Shown here: one piece after another, positions 35,196-49,560 of the stretch
Numbering within the stretch: the stretch's first letter is position 1
How the letters are laid out: each line of letters starts with the position of its first letter
From: Holacanthus passer
Lineage: Eukaryota > Chordata > Actinopteri > Pomacanthidae
NCBI GenBank assembly: GCA_025331565.1
Contig: JAFREQ010000181.1
Span: 248,001-312,000, forward strand
Length of the DNA: 64,000 nucleotides
Direction of reading: 5' to 3'
Position numbers and translations under genes: made by a program
Notes under the pieces: generated by a model
What the model saw: only the letters and a program-made list of their open reading frames with translations
What the model was told of the DNA's origin: nothing
The model's database searches: none

Positions 35196-36090
35196 GTCCA
35201 GATCCAAAAAAGGTTTGGAATCTCTGTTTGAGACTTATAGGTCACATGTCTGCACGACATGCATGTCGTACTTAAAATGTATTCAGACACTGATTTTGTT
35301 GAATAGTTTAGGAATACCTTCTGTTGCACGACACTTCATAACAGCAGTGCATGCATGACTAGATCAGGGAGTAATCTTAGGATTCCAGAACAACTGCCAT
35401 ATTTTTCCAGGCAAAGCAACCAAGCGAGTGATGCATTTGTCTAATCTGGTGTAGGAAGCTTTCAAGGAGATGCCTGTGTAAAACAGAGAACAGTCAATCA
35501 AAATTCTACAACCTACTTTAAATGACATCTGTCCAAAACAAATGTCTAATGAGCCTTTCCACAACAATGAGGCAAGCAAAAATTGAGCTGCCACAAAATA
35601 CAGTGTCCTTATGATGAAACGTTGAGTTCCAGTTCAAGTACAGCACAGAAATGAAACTACTTAGTCTTTTCAATTATGTTATGTTGAGACTCAAGCTGTA
35701 CAATTAGAAATGCAATCACCCGTTCCCAGCTGCAGGAGAGCTCCACACATCACATACAAGACACTATAGGCTGAAGCCGGCACAATACAGCTAGAATTCT
35801 GTGGCCTTTCCAACTAAACAGGATTATAACTAGGTGGCCTGTATGAGTTGATATGACCAAAACAGTAGTGAGACTGTTATTAAAGCAGTCAAGATTCATA
35901 CAGCAGTCTTACCCTGTTCAGAACAGCAGTACAGGCCAACATGATATTTCCTCTCCAATCTCCCCCTCTTTTGTCTTTAAAAACAGTGATAAATGTTCAT
36001 GACCTTCAGATGACAATCACAGTGCCTCTCATCCTCTGTCACCTCCATCTCCTGCTTCTCCTGATACATGGCTGTGTATGTGTGTGTACC

Positions 36091-36118
<28 letters not shown>
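36091..36118 (+). repeat. (GT)14 microsatellite
   Basis: GT run in a TG-rich patch. A related (TG)12(AG)n compound repeat follows at 36217. Confidence 0.95.
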
Positions 36119-36121
<3 letters not shown>

Positions 36122-36216
36122 CGTTGCCACCTTGCAGACAGCCACTGAGACCTCTGACAACTCCCAGAGGACCAATTAGAGGTAAAAAAACGAGAATGTC
36201 AGCCACCGAGCAGCTT

Positions 36217-36251
<35 letters not shown>

Positions 36252-36258
36252 AAGAGAG
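36217..36258 (+). repeat. Compound (TG)12(AG)n repeat
   Basis: TG run to 36240, then AG units to about 36258. A CA-rich patch lies at 36378-36402. Confidence 0.95.
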
Positions 36259-37204
36259 ACAAGTACAAACCCAGCCACCCCTTTCCATCAGAACAGACCA
36301 GCCATCTGAAGGCAGCCAACAGCATCCACACCGCCTGTCCAGTTTTAACTCACACACTCTCGCTGTCTCTCCCTCAGACACACACAAACACACACACACA
36401 CTCAGAGAGCCGTCAGATAGTCCAGTCCCCAGTCCTTGGGAGTGTGAAGTCTCATTATGAATAAACCATAAACGAGGTGCAGAAGCTGCACCTTGACTTT
36501 AGACACTTGACTACAAGTTTTTAAAGAGTGAACTTTTTCAGCAACTTTTTTGTGATCCACATGACATCGCCATGAATCATTCTTTTTATTATAGACCAGA
36601 CACCAGAAACACGATGTAATTTAGTTACTCAGTTAGTCAGGCGGTCAGTTAGACAGTCACAGTCAATATGTGACAGTTAATATGTGTAACATGTACTGTA
36701 TGTCTTCCCAATCCACTTACCAGTCAGTCAGTCATCTTGTTAGATATTCAGTTTGAGGGAAAATGCTGAGAGAACCCTGCCAGTCAGTAGCCCAGTTTTT
36801 GGCTTGGTGTATGTAAACATCATAACTGGGTTATGATTATGATAAACCCAGATAACTTAAAAAATAAGTTGAAATGGCACAGAAACATCTTTTTGCTTTT
36901 GATTATAGTTTTCATATTTGTACATTTTGATATAAACTAAATATTAATTCTACTATTAGATTTCTCCTGTGTAGAGAGTAGGAACTGACAATACATTTGA
37001 TATATGTCATGATATAGTAAATATTCTGGATAATCAATTGAGAAATTCACATCGGATGGAATAACCAGACAGTAATGTCTGCTTTTGGCTGCTCCAGAAA
37101 AATTAATCAGTCACAAATCAAAGTGCTTCATCACATTGATGTAAAAATCATAAAAAATCCAAGAATTCCTGCTTGGCAATTTGCAGCTTTGCCCACAATG
37201 GTAA

Positions 37205-37555
37205 ATGTAAATCAGGTTTTATTGTAACATACAAACATACACATAGTACATCAAAGTGAAACGTGATCTCTGCATTTAACTCATCAGGAGGAGTGGCCCG
37301 CCACTGTGCAGCGCCCAGGGATCAACTCCAGCTCTAAGCCAGTGCATAGTCAAGGGCAGTGACAGGAGAATTAACCTAATATAAATGTTTTTAATGGTAG
37401 GGGAAACTGGAGAGCCCGGAAGAAGCCTACACAGGCACAGGGAGAACATGCAATCTCCATGCAGAAAGGCCCAGTCCCAGGCAGGAAGCTAACCAAGGAT
37501 TAGGATGTGAGGCGACAGTGCTAATCACTGTGCCCATCATTATCACATCACCCAA
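37205..37555 (+). repeat. Dispersed fish repeat (probable non-autonomous transposable element)
   Basis: The segment contains, in order, GTGGCCCGCCACTGTGCAGC, CCCAGGGATCAACTCCAG, AGAGCCCGGAAGAAGCCTAC, GGGAGAACATGCAATCTCC, GCAGAAAGGCCC, and GTGAGGCGACAGTGCTAATCACTGTGCC. I recall this order of motifs from a very common fish repeat (ACGGGGAGAACATGCAAACTCC, GAGGCGACAGTGCTAACCACTG). The class is not assigned. Confidence 0.65.
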
Positions 37556-40439
37556 CAACCCTGGTTAAGACTTTGCAAATGTATAACAATTTTTTCACCT
37601 TCATCATGGGGTGTTATTAGAGAACAAGAACAATATTAGAGAACAAGCTAGAAACACTTTGGTCCAAAGTCCACATAAGTTTTTTTTAATCAAAAAATAT
37701 AGAATATGAATTTTAAAAAAGCACAGCTAAAGGCCTGGGTGTGCATAACAAACTAATTTAGCTATAGTGCCCTCTGACCACATGTAAAGACACACAGCTT
37801 ATATTACTTATCACTTTTTGACAATCTTTCTTGGAAAGAAGTTATGGTATTTTACTGACAGACAGAAGGAGCAACTGACTGACCGACAAACTGAGTGATC
37901 AGCTGACAGCGTCACACCACTGACATGCCAGTGCTTGTCGTATGTGGACTGTTTGCGAGAAGTCCACACCATGCCCTGTAGCATTTATTTTTTATGCCTT
38001 TTCTTGTCAGGTATTATTATGTAATATTCCAGTACTTTTCAACTGAATCCCAGAGATGCAGACTTTTAACTTTCTGAATCCTCCAAAGTATATTCACTGT
38101 AGGTGAAATCTGAGTAGGGTAGTAAGTCATGACAAGTCAGTGCTCCTTGCTCCGCCTTGGACTTCCGACAGACATGGTATATCTGCTATTTTAACACTGA
38201 GGCAGCACTTTTCCAGTCATTCTTGACCATACATTTAGTTACTGGAGTAAACCTTTTTCTGCTACATTCACAGTGGCTTTGCACTGGGATTGAGTTTCTC
38301 GATACACTGCTGGACACTCGATGTCAGCCTGGTCTTGCACTGGGTGAAAATTACTTGTTTGTGGAAGTCTCTCCTGCTGCCCCCTGAAGAAACTCTAAAT
38401 TTAGCTGTAGTTTGGCCAGGCTAGATTTTCAGCACTTGATCATCTCAAAAACAATCTAGGTGTTAACTTTTTTCTCAGTTGTTTTGACATTTTGACAAAG
38501 GAAGTCCTTAAGAGTTCAACAAGTTCAATGTCTTACAAATTCTATCAACTGAGAAACATGAATGAATGGTTCCTGCTGAAGATGTAAATCATTAAAAACT
38601 ACTCAGATATGTATGATATGTATGGATATCATATATATGTCAGATATGATATCCAGGAAAGGAGGATTGACTCAAATTATACTAAACTAGATTAAGAAAA
38701 GTATACAATTTAGCATGTCTTATTCTTAAGCATTAACTTCAATTAATGCCAATGAAGTCCAACCATTTAAGACTTTGGGTCCTACTACAACATCTAAGGT
38801 AAACCAGATACCTAGAGAGATTGCCGGCATGTGAATTTTGATGCATGCAGTAGTTAAATTCTATTCTCATTAACTATAGTCTCCTCTTCACAAGACACTG
38901 AACTGCATTTTAAGATGGGTCAGCTAGTTAACCTGAACAGCGAGCTAACTAGCCAGTAGTCTCATTTAGGTAAGCTGAAGTTGTTAATTTACCATGTAAA
39001 AATCCAGTATTAATGTAAAACATGTTTTATTGTGCAAATTAGATATATTAATAAGGCAGTAGTCAGCAGACAGTCTATGTAAAGCATGTAAACATGATGC
39101 CAAAATAGAAACACAAACTTGATTAGAAATGGTCCAATCACTGTTTAAATGATTGCCCCCCCAGTAAAAACAGGACATTTACTTTGGTTGTTTGGTCGAA
39201 ACAGCAAAGTCAAATGTTGAAATGCTATCAGCTGTTGACATTTATCTTTGCACATGAACCGGTGACCTCGAATATAGCTGTCAAAAGGCACATTACATCA
39301 CATTAAAGTCCTGTTACAGATGAGGCACTACTGCCCAGGCAAGGTAGAAGGGAGATGCTACATTTTACTGGTTTATTCATGGAAATATTAACTGCTTTTG
39401 ATCATGTCTCTCACATTGACATACAACCACAGAGCTATAGTAAATCTGTTTTTGTATTCTGACTGCTGTTGGCAAATTTGTGTACAGGCCCATTGTTTAT
39501 TATTATTAGAGTTTAAAAAAGAAAGGGAAGAGACGAAGAAGCAACAGCATGTCACACATATGACACATTTGACTGGTCAATTTCATACAAATAATGAAGC
39601 AGTAATTGATTCATTTATGATTGTGAGCAGAAAAACATCCATTTTGTAGGGTGGGCTGAAGTCAGTGTTACATTGCTCAGCAAGAGAGTCATTTAGAACT
39701 TCAGGTAAAAACAGATTTTTGAAGGAAATAAATGCTGATCCTGATACTTAGAATTTAATGAGGTACGTGCTGGGCCAGCTACTGTTTGCTGAGCACTGCA
39801 CCAGCTATGTTAGCTATTCAGCATTCATTGTGTCCACGTAGTCAGCTCGTCATCCACCCAGACAGGCTTCACAGCCCTTTGTTACAAAGCGGAGATCAAT
39901 AATATAAACACATCAATATACACACGTATTGGGCACGCACACACAGGAGCGATGATCTTTGTGTATGAAGGGCAGCTGGTGTGTAGACATTTTGAGTTCC
40001 ACAGCATCCTCATTCTGTTCTCAACACTACTGCTGTGATCAAGACTCTTATTATCATCATCAGGGCAGTGCAAAAGTCCTAAAGCAAAGACCTGCAACTC
40101 TCATGAGTCCACATTATTTTGAGTAGCATGGTCTCATGACATTTTTTGAGAGAACAAGGTTTCACTTAAAAAAAAAAAAATGGGTCCACAAAACTGAGAG
40201 AAATGCATTTACCTGTACAGAATATGTCTCCTTCACACTGTTTTCCCACAGAGGGAAAGCAAGAAAATTTGAGTGGGGAGATACAGGTAATTACATTTGC
40301 CTTAAATGCTTAAATTGAACGTAAACCTTAATCTTCACCAAACTTAGGCTTAATATGAAGCTTCAGCTGTCTCTGTTAGACTCATAGGATACCTTTATAG
40401 ACATGTATAGACCTCCAATTAAATGTATTTTAAAGAATC

Positions 40440-40945
40440 ACTGAGTATAGTACAGGACAAGGGGGTTCCATGTGTCAATATCACATGCGCTATAACAATT
40501 GTAATGCCCATCTTTACGTGGATGACTCAGTTCTGTATTACGTTGCTAATACTGCACACCCGGCTATTGATATCCTACAAAGCCTTTGATAAATTGAATT
40601 GCAAGATGCACTTTTTAATTTGAAATTAATCCTGAATGCAAACAAGACTTAATATATGCACATCTCTAGAGCCAGAGATATTGTGGACAATGGTTTGCAT
40701 ATGAATGGACATAGTATTGAGAGGGTGTCAGAGTATAAATATCTTGGAATCGTGCTGGAAGTTACCAACAAGCTTCGATAGATAATTTGATATTTGTACA
40801 GAAATTTTTTACAGATTTTTTTGTGATCGTGTTTCTTGCCTGTCCTGAATTATGGTGATTTTATCAGTAGATACGCCTTTGCCTTCACTCTTAAACCCCT
40901 AGATTCAGTTCACTCTGCCCTGAGATTCATTACTGCCATCATGCA
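40440..40945 (+). mobile_element. Non-LTR retrotransposon reverse-transcriptase fragment
   Basis: Plus-strand frames give HLYVDDSVLYYVAN (about 40510-40550; the family motif is YADDT), LKLILNANKT (40620-40650), IERVSEYKYLGIVLE (40715-40760), LPVLNYGDFIS (40840-40870) and LDSVHSALRFIT (40900-40937). The order matches the palm and thumb of fish LINE reverse transcriptases. Frameshifts and stops break it, and neither end is intact. Confidence 0.75.
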
Positions 40946-43900
40946 TCACTTTCTTATTAAACTGGTCAGATAGTTTTTGTGCTGCAAAAACTTGAAACAT
41001 TTTACAACCCACAATAAACAAAATTGTAACTATAGGTAAATTTAAAACCATGATTACAATCTTCAATGTGACTGTTTTTACAGTTAGTAGTCTAGAGTAA
41101 GAAAAGGGAGACACTCTTTTTGTACCTCTACACTTTTAACCTATTGTATTTTCTGGGAATATGGAGTCGTGTGCACACCACAGACTAAATGTATCATTAA
41201 TTAGTTCTGGCACATCAGAGTATACAAAGAAGATACTCAGTGCTCCATCACACTGAAAAACACAAAATAAATCAACTACTTCAAAGTAATATCAAGAAGA
41301 AATCTCATTTGTGTTGCACTGCTGCTTTTCACCTGAAGGTATTTTCTTCTAAAGTCTGCAGTAGTACTACAGGTTAGATGTAGTTTTGGATGCACCTCAG
41401 AAATGACCACAGTTGCTTCAACCATCTGGGAGAAATAGTGTTTTATATGTGAGGAAAATTACAGTAAAACTTTCATGAATGGCCCAAAATGACATTGTAA
41501 AATATCACATATAAAGTTATAAAGTAGCACATGAAATTGCCCTCATCTATTTGATGTTGCTGAGAGTAAAGAGAACGAGTAAAATGTCTCATTGTTTTCA
41601 GTACTGAAACTTCAGCCATCACTGTATCATTGAAATATCAAATCACACGGTGAGCTAAAGACAATCTCGATAAATGGTATAATGCTAACTTCATTTTTAT
41701 GTTTTTAATCATTGACTTCTTATGATGTAGTTGATTCCATATGTTGATTGCTGTCACTGATCCTTTACTACAGTATTCATTGGAATAATGAAGTTTATTT
41801 TGTACAAGTAGAAGTAACTAATAATAACTCATTTGAATCCTGTCTGTGTTAAAATCAAGGATGGTAATTTTGGTATTTGAAAGACTAGAGAATGTGCATA
41901 ATTTTACATTAGGATAATCATATAAAGAAATTGCTTTAAAGATGGCTACCACAACAACATGAACACACAAGGCAGCAAGGCTTAAAAACCAAATGTATAG
42001 ATACAAGCTGTTGCTGCATGGCATTCTGGACTACAGAGGCAACTGGCGAAAATTAAATAACAGCATTTTCTACCACAGACCACAAGCAGTATAATTGCTG
42101 AATGGCGGTTCTTGATTTTATGTATATTTAATTTGGCTGAGTGGACTGCTCCATTCTAAACTCTAAACAATTTCACAAGTAAATAGGTCTAACAGGTCTG
42201 CAACCTGTTTTACAAAATAATTATAATTCAATTCTCAAGCCACAAGTCTGGTAGCCTTTAACAGTGAAAGGGCTACTGAAAAACTGTTATTATAGAGTGA
42301 ACTGCGTTGAAGAACTTTATTACATGATACATGATCAACTGTATTCAGGCTGTTCCACGGCCCACAACACCACCACATCACCATGAAGAGTTCAGGCCAG
42401 GTTTTGAGGTCACTCTGTGTTTTAGGAAATCAATGAACCTGTTGATAGACTTGCTCACAATGTGACAGCAGGGTTAGTGACCAGAATCAGTCAACTGGCA
42501 CTGATACCTTGTTTCATGGCAGCTACTCGGATAATCATTAGGAAATGCATGGATCTGATTTTATTTAGCACTGTTTGTATTTTGTGTCTCTGCTTGAAGC
42601 ATATAGCACGACATTATTAGCATCATGTTAAAAACCTCAATTTCCCGCCTATTCCCTCTGGTATAGACCATGTAGTGGGTGTGTGGGGGTGGGGCTGCAC
42701 ATGCAAAAGCTCTCAACCATGTATGTGTCCATTAAATGACCTACATATAATGTATTTAGTGTAGTAGTTCAGACAAAACAGAGTAAATGATATTAAGATA
42801 TTTACTGCATGCAAACTAAAGGACATCCAGGCTTTGATATGAATGGGACATAAACATTTGCTCTAAAGGTCTGAGCTATTCTGCATTAGATTGAGGACAT
42901 TTACAAGCAGGCTTTTAGTGGAATGTAACAATTCACAGGAACTGACAAAGCACACAACAGGACATGTACATCGTGGGCCATGTAATCCCTGCCCCCTATG
43001 CTTGACCCCAACACACACATATACACACACGCACTCATTGGGTGACCCATTCCCAGCAATTACAAAGTCCCAACCAGCCTAATCCCCCATGCAACCTGAG
43101 CTGCTTTAATCTTAACAAAGGGGAGATAATAGATGTTGAAATGCCTGTGTGAGATGTGTTTGGTTTTGCTATCCATCCTGTACTCAGTTCATGTTTTACA
43201 CCACTGTAGAGTTTAAAGTGTGCTCATTTTGTCTCAGTCTGTATTTTTGGGTTAGACAGATAAGCGGAAAGGTCCTCATAAGACACACATTTCAGTGTGT
43301 TTGTGTTTGTGAGAGCTCAGTTGATCGTTGGCATGTGCATCAACAATAATTAGTGATGGATAGTGTTGTTGGTACCAGATGGTCCTTTAGGATTTACAAT
43401 GTTATGTAACCACAGAGAGAGCTTGGGGAGGGGGGTCAGCAGGACTGAGGAAGATGAGAGACCTGACACATCATGAGCAGCTTTTATCACAGGCCAGCAG
43501 ACCCAAAACACAGCAGGAGACAGTTTGGAAAATCATTGACCTGAAATCCTGTAAGGTGACGTCACAGTGTCTTCCTTTGGTGAAGTGAGGGCACTTTCTC
43601 TGGACAGAGGAAGTAGCACATTTGGATTTTACCAGAGCTGTACTGATGACTATTTCCACGATCAATTCATCTGTTTTTTATTAATCAGTAATAAACTCCC
43701 GCATTTTTTTTCTAAAAACGTAGAAAAAAATATATAAATAAGAAATGCCAAGATCAGCTTTAAAAACAAACCATGTCTAATTTCTAAATGATTCTAAAAT
43801 GGACTTTTCTCCTCAGGTTCTTCAAATCTCAGACATGTGACTTCAGTGAGGTGTCCTACATGGTTTCTACTGCCCTGAGTGGCATCCTCGGGTTGCTTGT

Positions 43901-46900
43901 TTTACATGACCAACAGTTCAAAACCCAAAGATATTCAATTTACAATAAAACAAAACAGAGACAAGCAGGAAGTAGGTGTGAGCAGCAAGTATTCTGTATT
44001 TTTGCTTGATCACTGACTTAATGATTGGAAGTATAACAAATAATCAACTAATGATTTCTGTAATAGATTTTACTCAAAAGTGTTCCCAGACCAATTTTGA
44101 TATTATATGAAAAGAATATCAAAATTTCAGACAGAAATAATTTAATTTTAATGAAATCACCTCAATTGGAGTTGCAGAAGATGTGTACAATGCTGTTACT
44201 TAGATATCAGCTGATAGAGGATTTTTGAGAGGCCTGTTTTTGAAGCGAAAAAAATCTGATGAAATAATGAGAAACTGATAATATTCATCTTTTAAAATAA
44301 ATAACACAAACAAACACTTATGATTAGAATCCCTTAATGTTGGTTAGTAGAAATAATTGCTCCCTGTTGGACAAAATATGTAGCCACTGGTTGTAATTGA
44401 TTACACACATACACAATTTCTGTTTCATATCAACAAATATGTAGACATTATGTGATAAGCTAATATGAACCCAGTGATTCATCAGTTGGGCATCTGTCCT
44501 TCATGAATGATGTGGGTTTATTCACTAGCTGAGAAATACAAAAGTACTTTTATTGTTTTCCTAATCACTGGGTATCACATTTTCTATGTGCCATTTATAC
44601 AGTCTTTTCCAGTTACACATTTCATGTTCTGCTGTTGCAACTGTTGGCAGTGTTTACATAATGTTTATGTAACCCCTATTCTTATTTTTATCTTACTTTT
44701 TCTTTGCTCTAGTCCCACAGTAGTGGTAATAGCTGCTGCAACAATCTCTGGCAGGGATTATTAAAGACATACTTGGTGATTTTGTTATAGCTACCCTAAA
44801 TAAATAAAATATCCTTCTTGCTCAGTGCTCACAAGGTCCAAAACTTAACTCTGAACTAGCAATGTAGGGGGACTGTCGGACACAATGGCAAAAATGTCTT
44901 TTCATGCATTTTACTAAAATTAGCTCAGAAACAAACATTTAAACAACATAAACAAGTGGACAAGTAACATTACTAAAGTAATACTTGTAACTACTAAAGT
45001 AACTCTGTGCTGAAAAGGCTTTAATCTGACTGTCGGTGTAAAAGCGTGGTTTACAGGACGGTGTTTTTCTTACTGTGTGTGACAGTGTTTACAAAGGTCT
45101 GTAGTGTCGCTCTCTTTGCAGTTCTTTCATTCACTAGGGCATTTTATCATGAGAACGCCTGTTTTATGGCTGCTACAGAGTCAAGAAACAGCAGGAGCAC
45201 ACATACACAGAGACAACACTTTTGTCACTCTTCTTTGGAATGTAGCAGGCCATTACTATGCAAATGAACAAACATCTACCCTTGTAAACTACTGTGTGTG
45301 TTAACATGAGAGAGTAAAGAGCAAGGATATGGTTAAGAGTGTAAAAAAAACACTCAGACAGGACAAGAGCTGGTTTAAAGAAAGCCTCCTGTTGCGATGA
45401 ACATCTAAGATGTGGTCCAGTAATCCACTTTAATTTCCTTACTTAGGCAAGAACATGCGACTGTCTCATTCCAGGCTTCTTCCATACATTACATCCTTTT
45501 TCTCACTGTGGGGATCAGTGTTGTTTCATCTTATCTTAATCTCTTCTACAAGGGATGAATCCAGTTTGGAAGCTGTTTCGAAGTCTAGTGAGAAAATCTA
45601 CTTGTTCTAGAAATTATAATCAAATATTTATGTTGAGCCAGCTCCAGCTTCAAGGCTACTCATTTCTGTGTCACATCCAAAAGTGACCAAAATTTAGCAC
45701 TCTGGTGACCATTCAGGCTCAAAATTGACTGAAAAAGATGATGGGTATTTACAAACTACCCAACATACAGAACGCAACTAACATCTTTGACAACCAAAAA
45801 CAAAAACTAATGCAGTTATACAACAGTCCTGAAATATATCATACCTTTACAAAGGTTCTATATTAAGGACAAAAATGTCAAAAACGTCTCTTTAAACAAC
45901 ACATCTCTAAAACTGGCACATAAACTGGCAACTTGGTGTATATATAAATCTGGTGCTATACACTTATTTGTATTATGATCCCAAATTCTTCCCAATTGTA
46001 TCAGAGATTAGCTTACAAATGTGGACAAACTATTACTACACAAAAAATAAAAGCTTGCTGATTGAGTTAAATTGACGAGGTTAGTGCCTAGTTTCATTTC
46101 ATTTGACATAGACCAGACGTGCCACGCCAACAGATGAACTAGTCATGGTCCAGCAGGGACATGCCAACCCAGAAAGTGAATGTGATAAAACTGTTGCTCT
46201 CCTGGGGAGTAGACATTGTGCCAGTGCTGAGAAATAGGACTTTGGTGTATCTTTAGGTGAAGACACCAGCACTGTGTAGGCTTACATCGAAAACAATATG
46301 CACAAGTGTTGTGATGTCTGTCAAACACCACCAGTGTGTACTGTCATGAATTTTTACACTTGTAAAGGTTTTTCAAGAACACCACCAGCACCTGTGATAC
46401 CAGTTTTTAAATGGGGTCTCCTGCTGTCACTATCATCAGCCAACATTTCCAAAATACCCAAGTTTGAAGAGTTAATAAGCAGCAGACTGCAGCAGAAAAT
46501 TAAGCAACATTGTCATGTCCATGACATATCCACAGTATCAGCAAAAGAGGGGAAAGCAATATACCAGCAAGCAGAAAGTATGAAGAAGTGTACAAAGCAG
46601 CTACACTCAGTTTAGCTCAGATCATCAACATGCCCACTTGCTGTGAATTCTCCAGACAACAACCTGCTCTAGTCACACGTGCTCAATCGGACATTCAATG
46701 GACTTCGTAATAGTAAGAGCAAAGTCCAGTTCAACTGATTGGGACATTTCCATTCACACATAGTGGATGTGTGAATCTGTCTCCATCCTGACTCACAGGA
46801 CTCACAAAACTATGAAACAAGTTCTTGCCATTCAGGTTAAAGCTCCCAAACAGAAAGAAAAGAAATGAGGCAAAATGTGATTCACACACGACCACTATTT

Positions 46901-47068
46901 TTAAGAACATCTGTCATGATTAAAACAAGGAGTAATTGAATACTTAATTAATTACTGGCATATAAGACTCATGGTTCAATTTCTACCATTGCTAGCAAAA
47001 TATGTAGTATTTTCTATTTAAAGAGTTGCACAGAGGAATACAGTGAAGATAAAAACTGGGCCAAAAAC

Positions 47069-47086
47069 ATGTAAAAAAAAAAAAAA
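47069..47086 (+). repeat. A16-17 homopolymer
   Basis: A run of about 16 A after ATGT. It could be a retroposon poly(A) tail, but no element was recognised before it. Confidence 0.8.
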
Positions 47087-48959
47087 AACCCATCTAGAGC
47101 ACAGTAATAAAAGCTCTCTTTGAAATACAGTCTCTTTTATGAAACCGTTTTATCGCAACAGCATGTCCTGTCCAATCCAATCCAATGAAAGTGAACCATA
47201 ATCAAAAAAGGAATGAAATTGAACAACTTAACCTTTGTCTTTGTACTGTTACACTATCCAACTGCACTCTACAGCCCCTGAAGACAGACATAGGGAAATA
47301 CAATTAACAACAGTTGTGATTAGTTTGTGAGGGAGTCTCTTAACTATTCTGTTTCAAACTATGCTTAGCCAACATATACACTTTGTCCTTTCTCCTTTCA
47401 CCTACAATTAAAGGAGACAAAGCCTGATGATGTGGAGCACTTCACACCAAACAAATAAGACAGTCACATGTGGAACAATGGTTTCTTTGTGAGTGTGTTT
47501 GCCTTTGTGCCTTTTACAGCCTGTGAAACAAGATGTAGGTAAATATGTGAGTTAAGGGGCTAAACATTCTTCCAATTCAGTCATCTCCCACATCTTGTGT
47601 GGTGTTGATGTGAATGCCAGTCCCGTCGTTGCTTTGTATGGTCCGGAAGTTATCAGTGGTGTGCTGTCAAATTTTCACACCTTAAGGCTTACTGTTTTCT
47701 GTCTGTTCAGAGTCGTTTTCTCATATGAACTCCAGACAATTTCCAATTTCATTTTGGAGATTTTATGTGTGATTCTGCCTCATAACTGTTGATGCAGCCT
47801 CTCAGCCAAGGATGTGATGCTTGTTATTTCTGGAACACCTGCAGTGTGAATTTAAAATGTCAGCGTTTTGACAGTGACTTATCAGGTATAAATAACAAGG
47901 CTTTAAAGGAGCGTGCCACAGAAAATGTGTGTTTTTAGTAGGGATGGCACAATTTTGATTCTAAATCAAAAATAGATAAAAAATAACATTCAATTTCGAT
48001 CATGGAAATCAAAGCAGGATCATCAATTCTCCCAGTATTTTTCTCCACCCTGCTTAGATGTGCACATCCGAGCAAAATGAAAAAAAAAATGCATTTGTGT
48101 AGGTCTGAGTTTCCCTAGGAGTTGCCAGTCTTGGTGGAGCTAAGGCCGATGCTTCAAACCTGATGGACTAATGAGTGACTGATCAACAGTACTGTGAGAA
48201 CCCTGTATCTATATATAGTAAATAATCACTGTTACTGAACTGCGAGTACAGACAGCTATTTCAGTCTTGATTTCCTGATTTGATTTGATTTTGTGGGGAT
48301 CCATGGCAAAGCCCAGAGCTGACTTTTGAGTTGTCTTTCTTTTTGTGGTTGTAGACTGGATTGGACTGAACTATTCTGGGGTTGTGGGTAAAACAAAACA
48401 GACTCCTTACTGAGTGGAATGAGACTGTGGAACCCATACACACTCACATACACACTAATATTGTTTTGCTTGCTTTACCTAATACATCTATTGAAAACTG
48501 AATAACATAATCATGTTTTCATATATAATTCTCCACTATTGATCTAGTTTCTCCATAGTGGATCTAAATACAGTACCCATGTGTTAGGTCTTGGCTTTTT
48601 TTTTGCCTTGTCATAGCTCTGAAGCTCTATTGGAAGTGGTGCAATTTCTGCTTTGTGGGTTGCGTGTTTGTTTTGAACCCACTAAGCATGCTTATCAGGG
48701 GTGAACTGAAGGGCAGGTAAAATGTCTTCCCTAGATATTTTCATTCTGACCTTCTGCTATCCTGAAAAGTTTTGTCCAAGCTACAAACATTAGAGTTCAA
48801 GGATATCAAAACAAAGTTAAAAAAAGAGTGGATTGGCTCTAAATGAATGGTAATGTTGCTCAATGTCTATGGGATGTGTGAATAAACAACTGTTGCTAAC
48901 ACATTCCACATAACAAGTTTATAAGATGGCAATGTGTCAGAAGTTGTGTGAGTTCCTCC

Positions 48960-49560
48960 TCACCTCGTCCATCACCATCTGGTATGCTGCTGCTACTATC
49001 AAGGACGCTTCACTAAGAAGGTGACTGACTACTATCTGCCATTCCTCCAGGACCTGTACACCTCCAGGACCTGTACACCTCCAGGAGCCTGAGCTGAGCA
49101 GGAAAGATTGTGGCCAACCTTCCCAGCCAGATATAAAATCTTTGAAAAACTCCCCTCTGGCAGGAGGCTGTTGTCCATCAGGACCAAAACCTCAGGTTGA
49201 AAGAAAAGTTTCTTCCCAACTGCAGCTGGCCTCATTACCAAGGCCCGGGAACCCCACTGATACTGACTGTTATCCCTACCCATGGACACCATACCTGACA
49301 TTAACATTTAGTCTCCGTTTCTTTTTTTTTGGTGCACTGCATTAATATTTTTGCAAATCTTAAGGTTTTTTGATTTTCTGACACTATACATATTCTTTTG
49401 ACTTTGTACTGTGAATGACTGCACATTCTTTAGTTGATGTTTTGCACATTCCAGCCTCTTCATTTTAAACACTGTCCAGCTCTTTATTTTAGAATGTATA
49501 CATTTTACATATTTGAATTTTAAATTTCTATTTTATATGTATGACTCTTGACTTTTACAG
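48960..49560 (+). mobile_element. LINE 3' end (CR1/L2/Rex1-like)
   Basis: Plus-strand frames give SITIWYAAATIKDAS (48970-49015), LPFLQDLYTSR (49035-49070), and, in shifted frames, equivalents of the PSGRRLRSIRTK and FFPTAAGLITKAR motifs (49150-49245) that end reverse-transcriptase polyproteins of fish CR1/L2-like LINEs. A 17-base unit, CCAGGACCTGTACACCT, is duplicated in tandem at about 49048-49081. A T-rich 3'UTR follows. Stops show decay. Confidence 0.7.
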
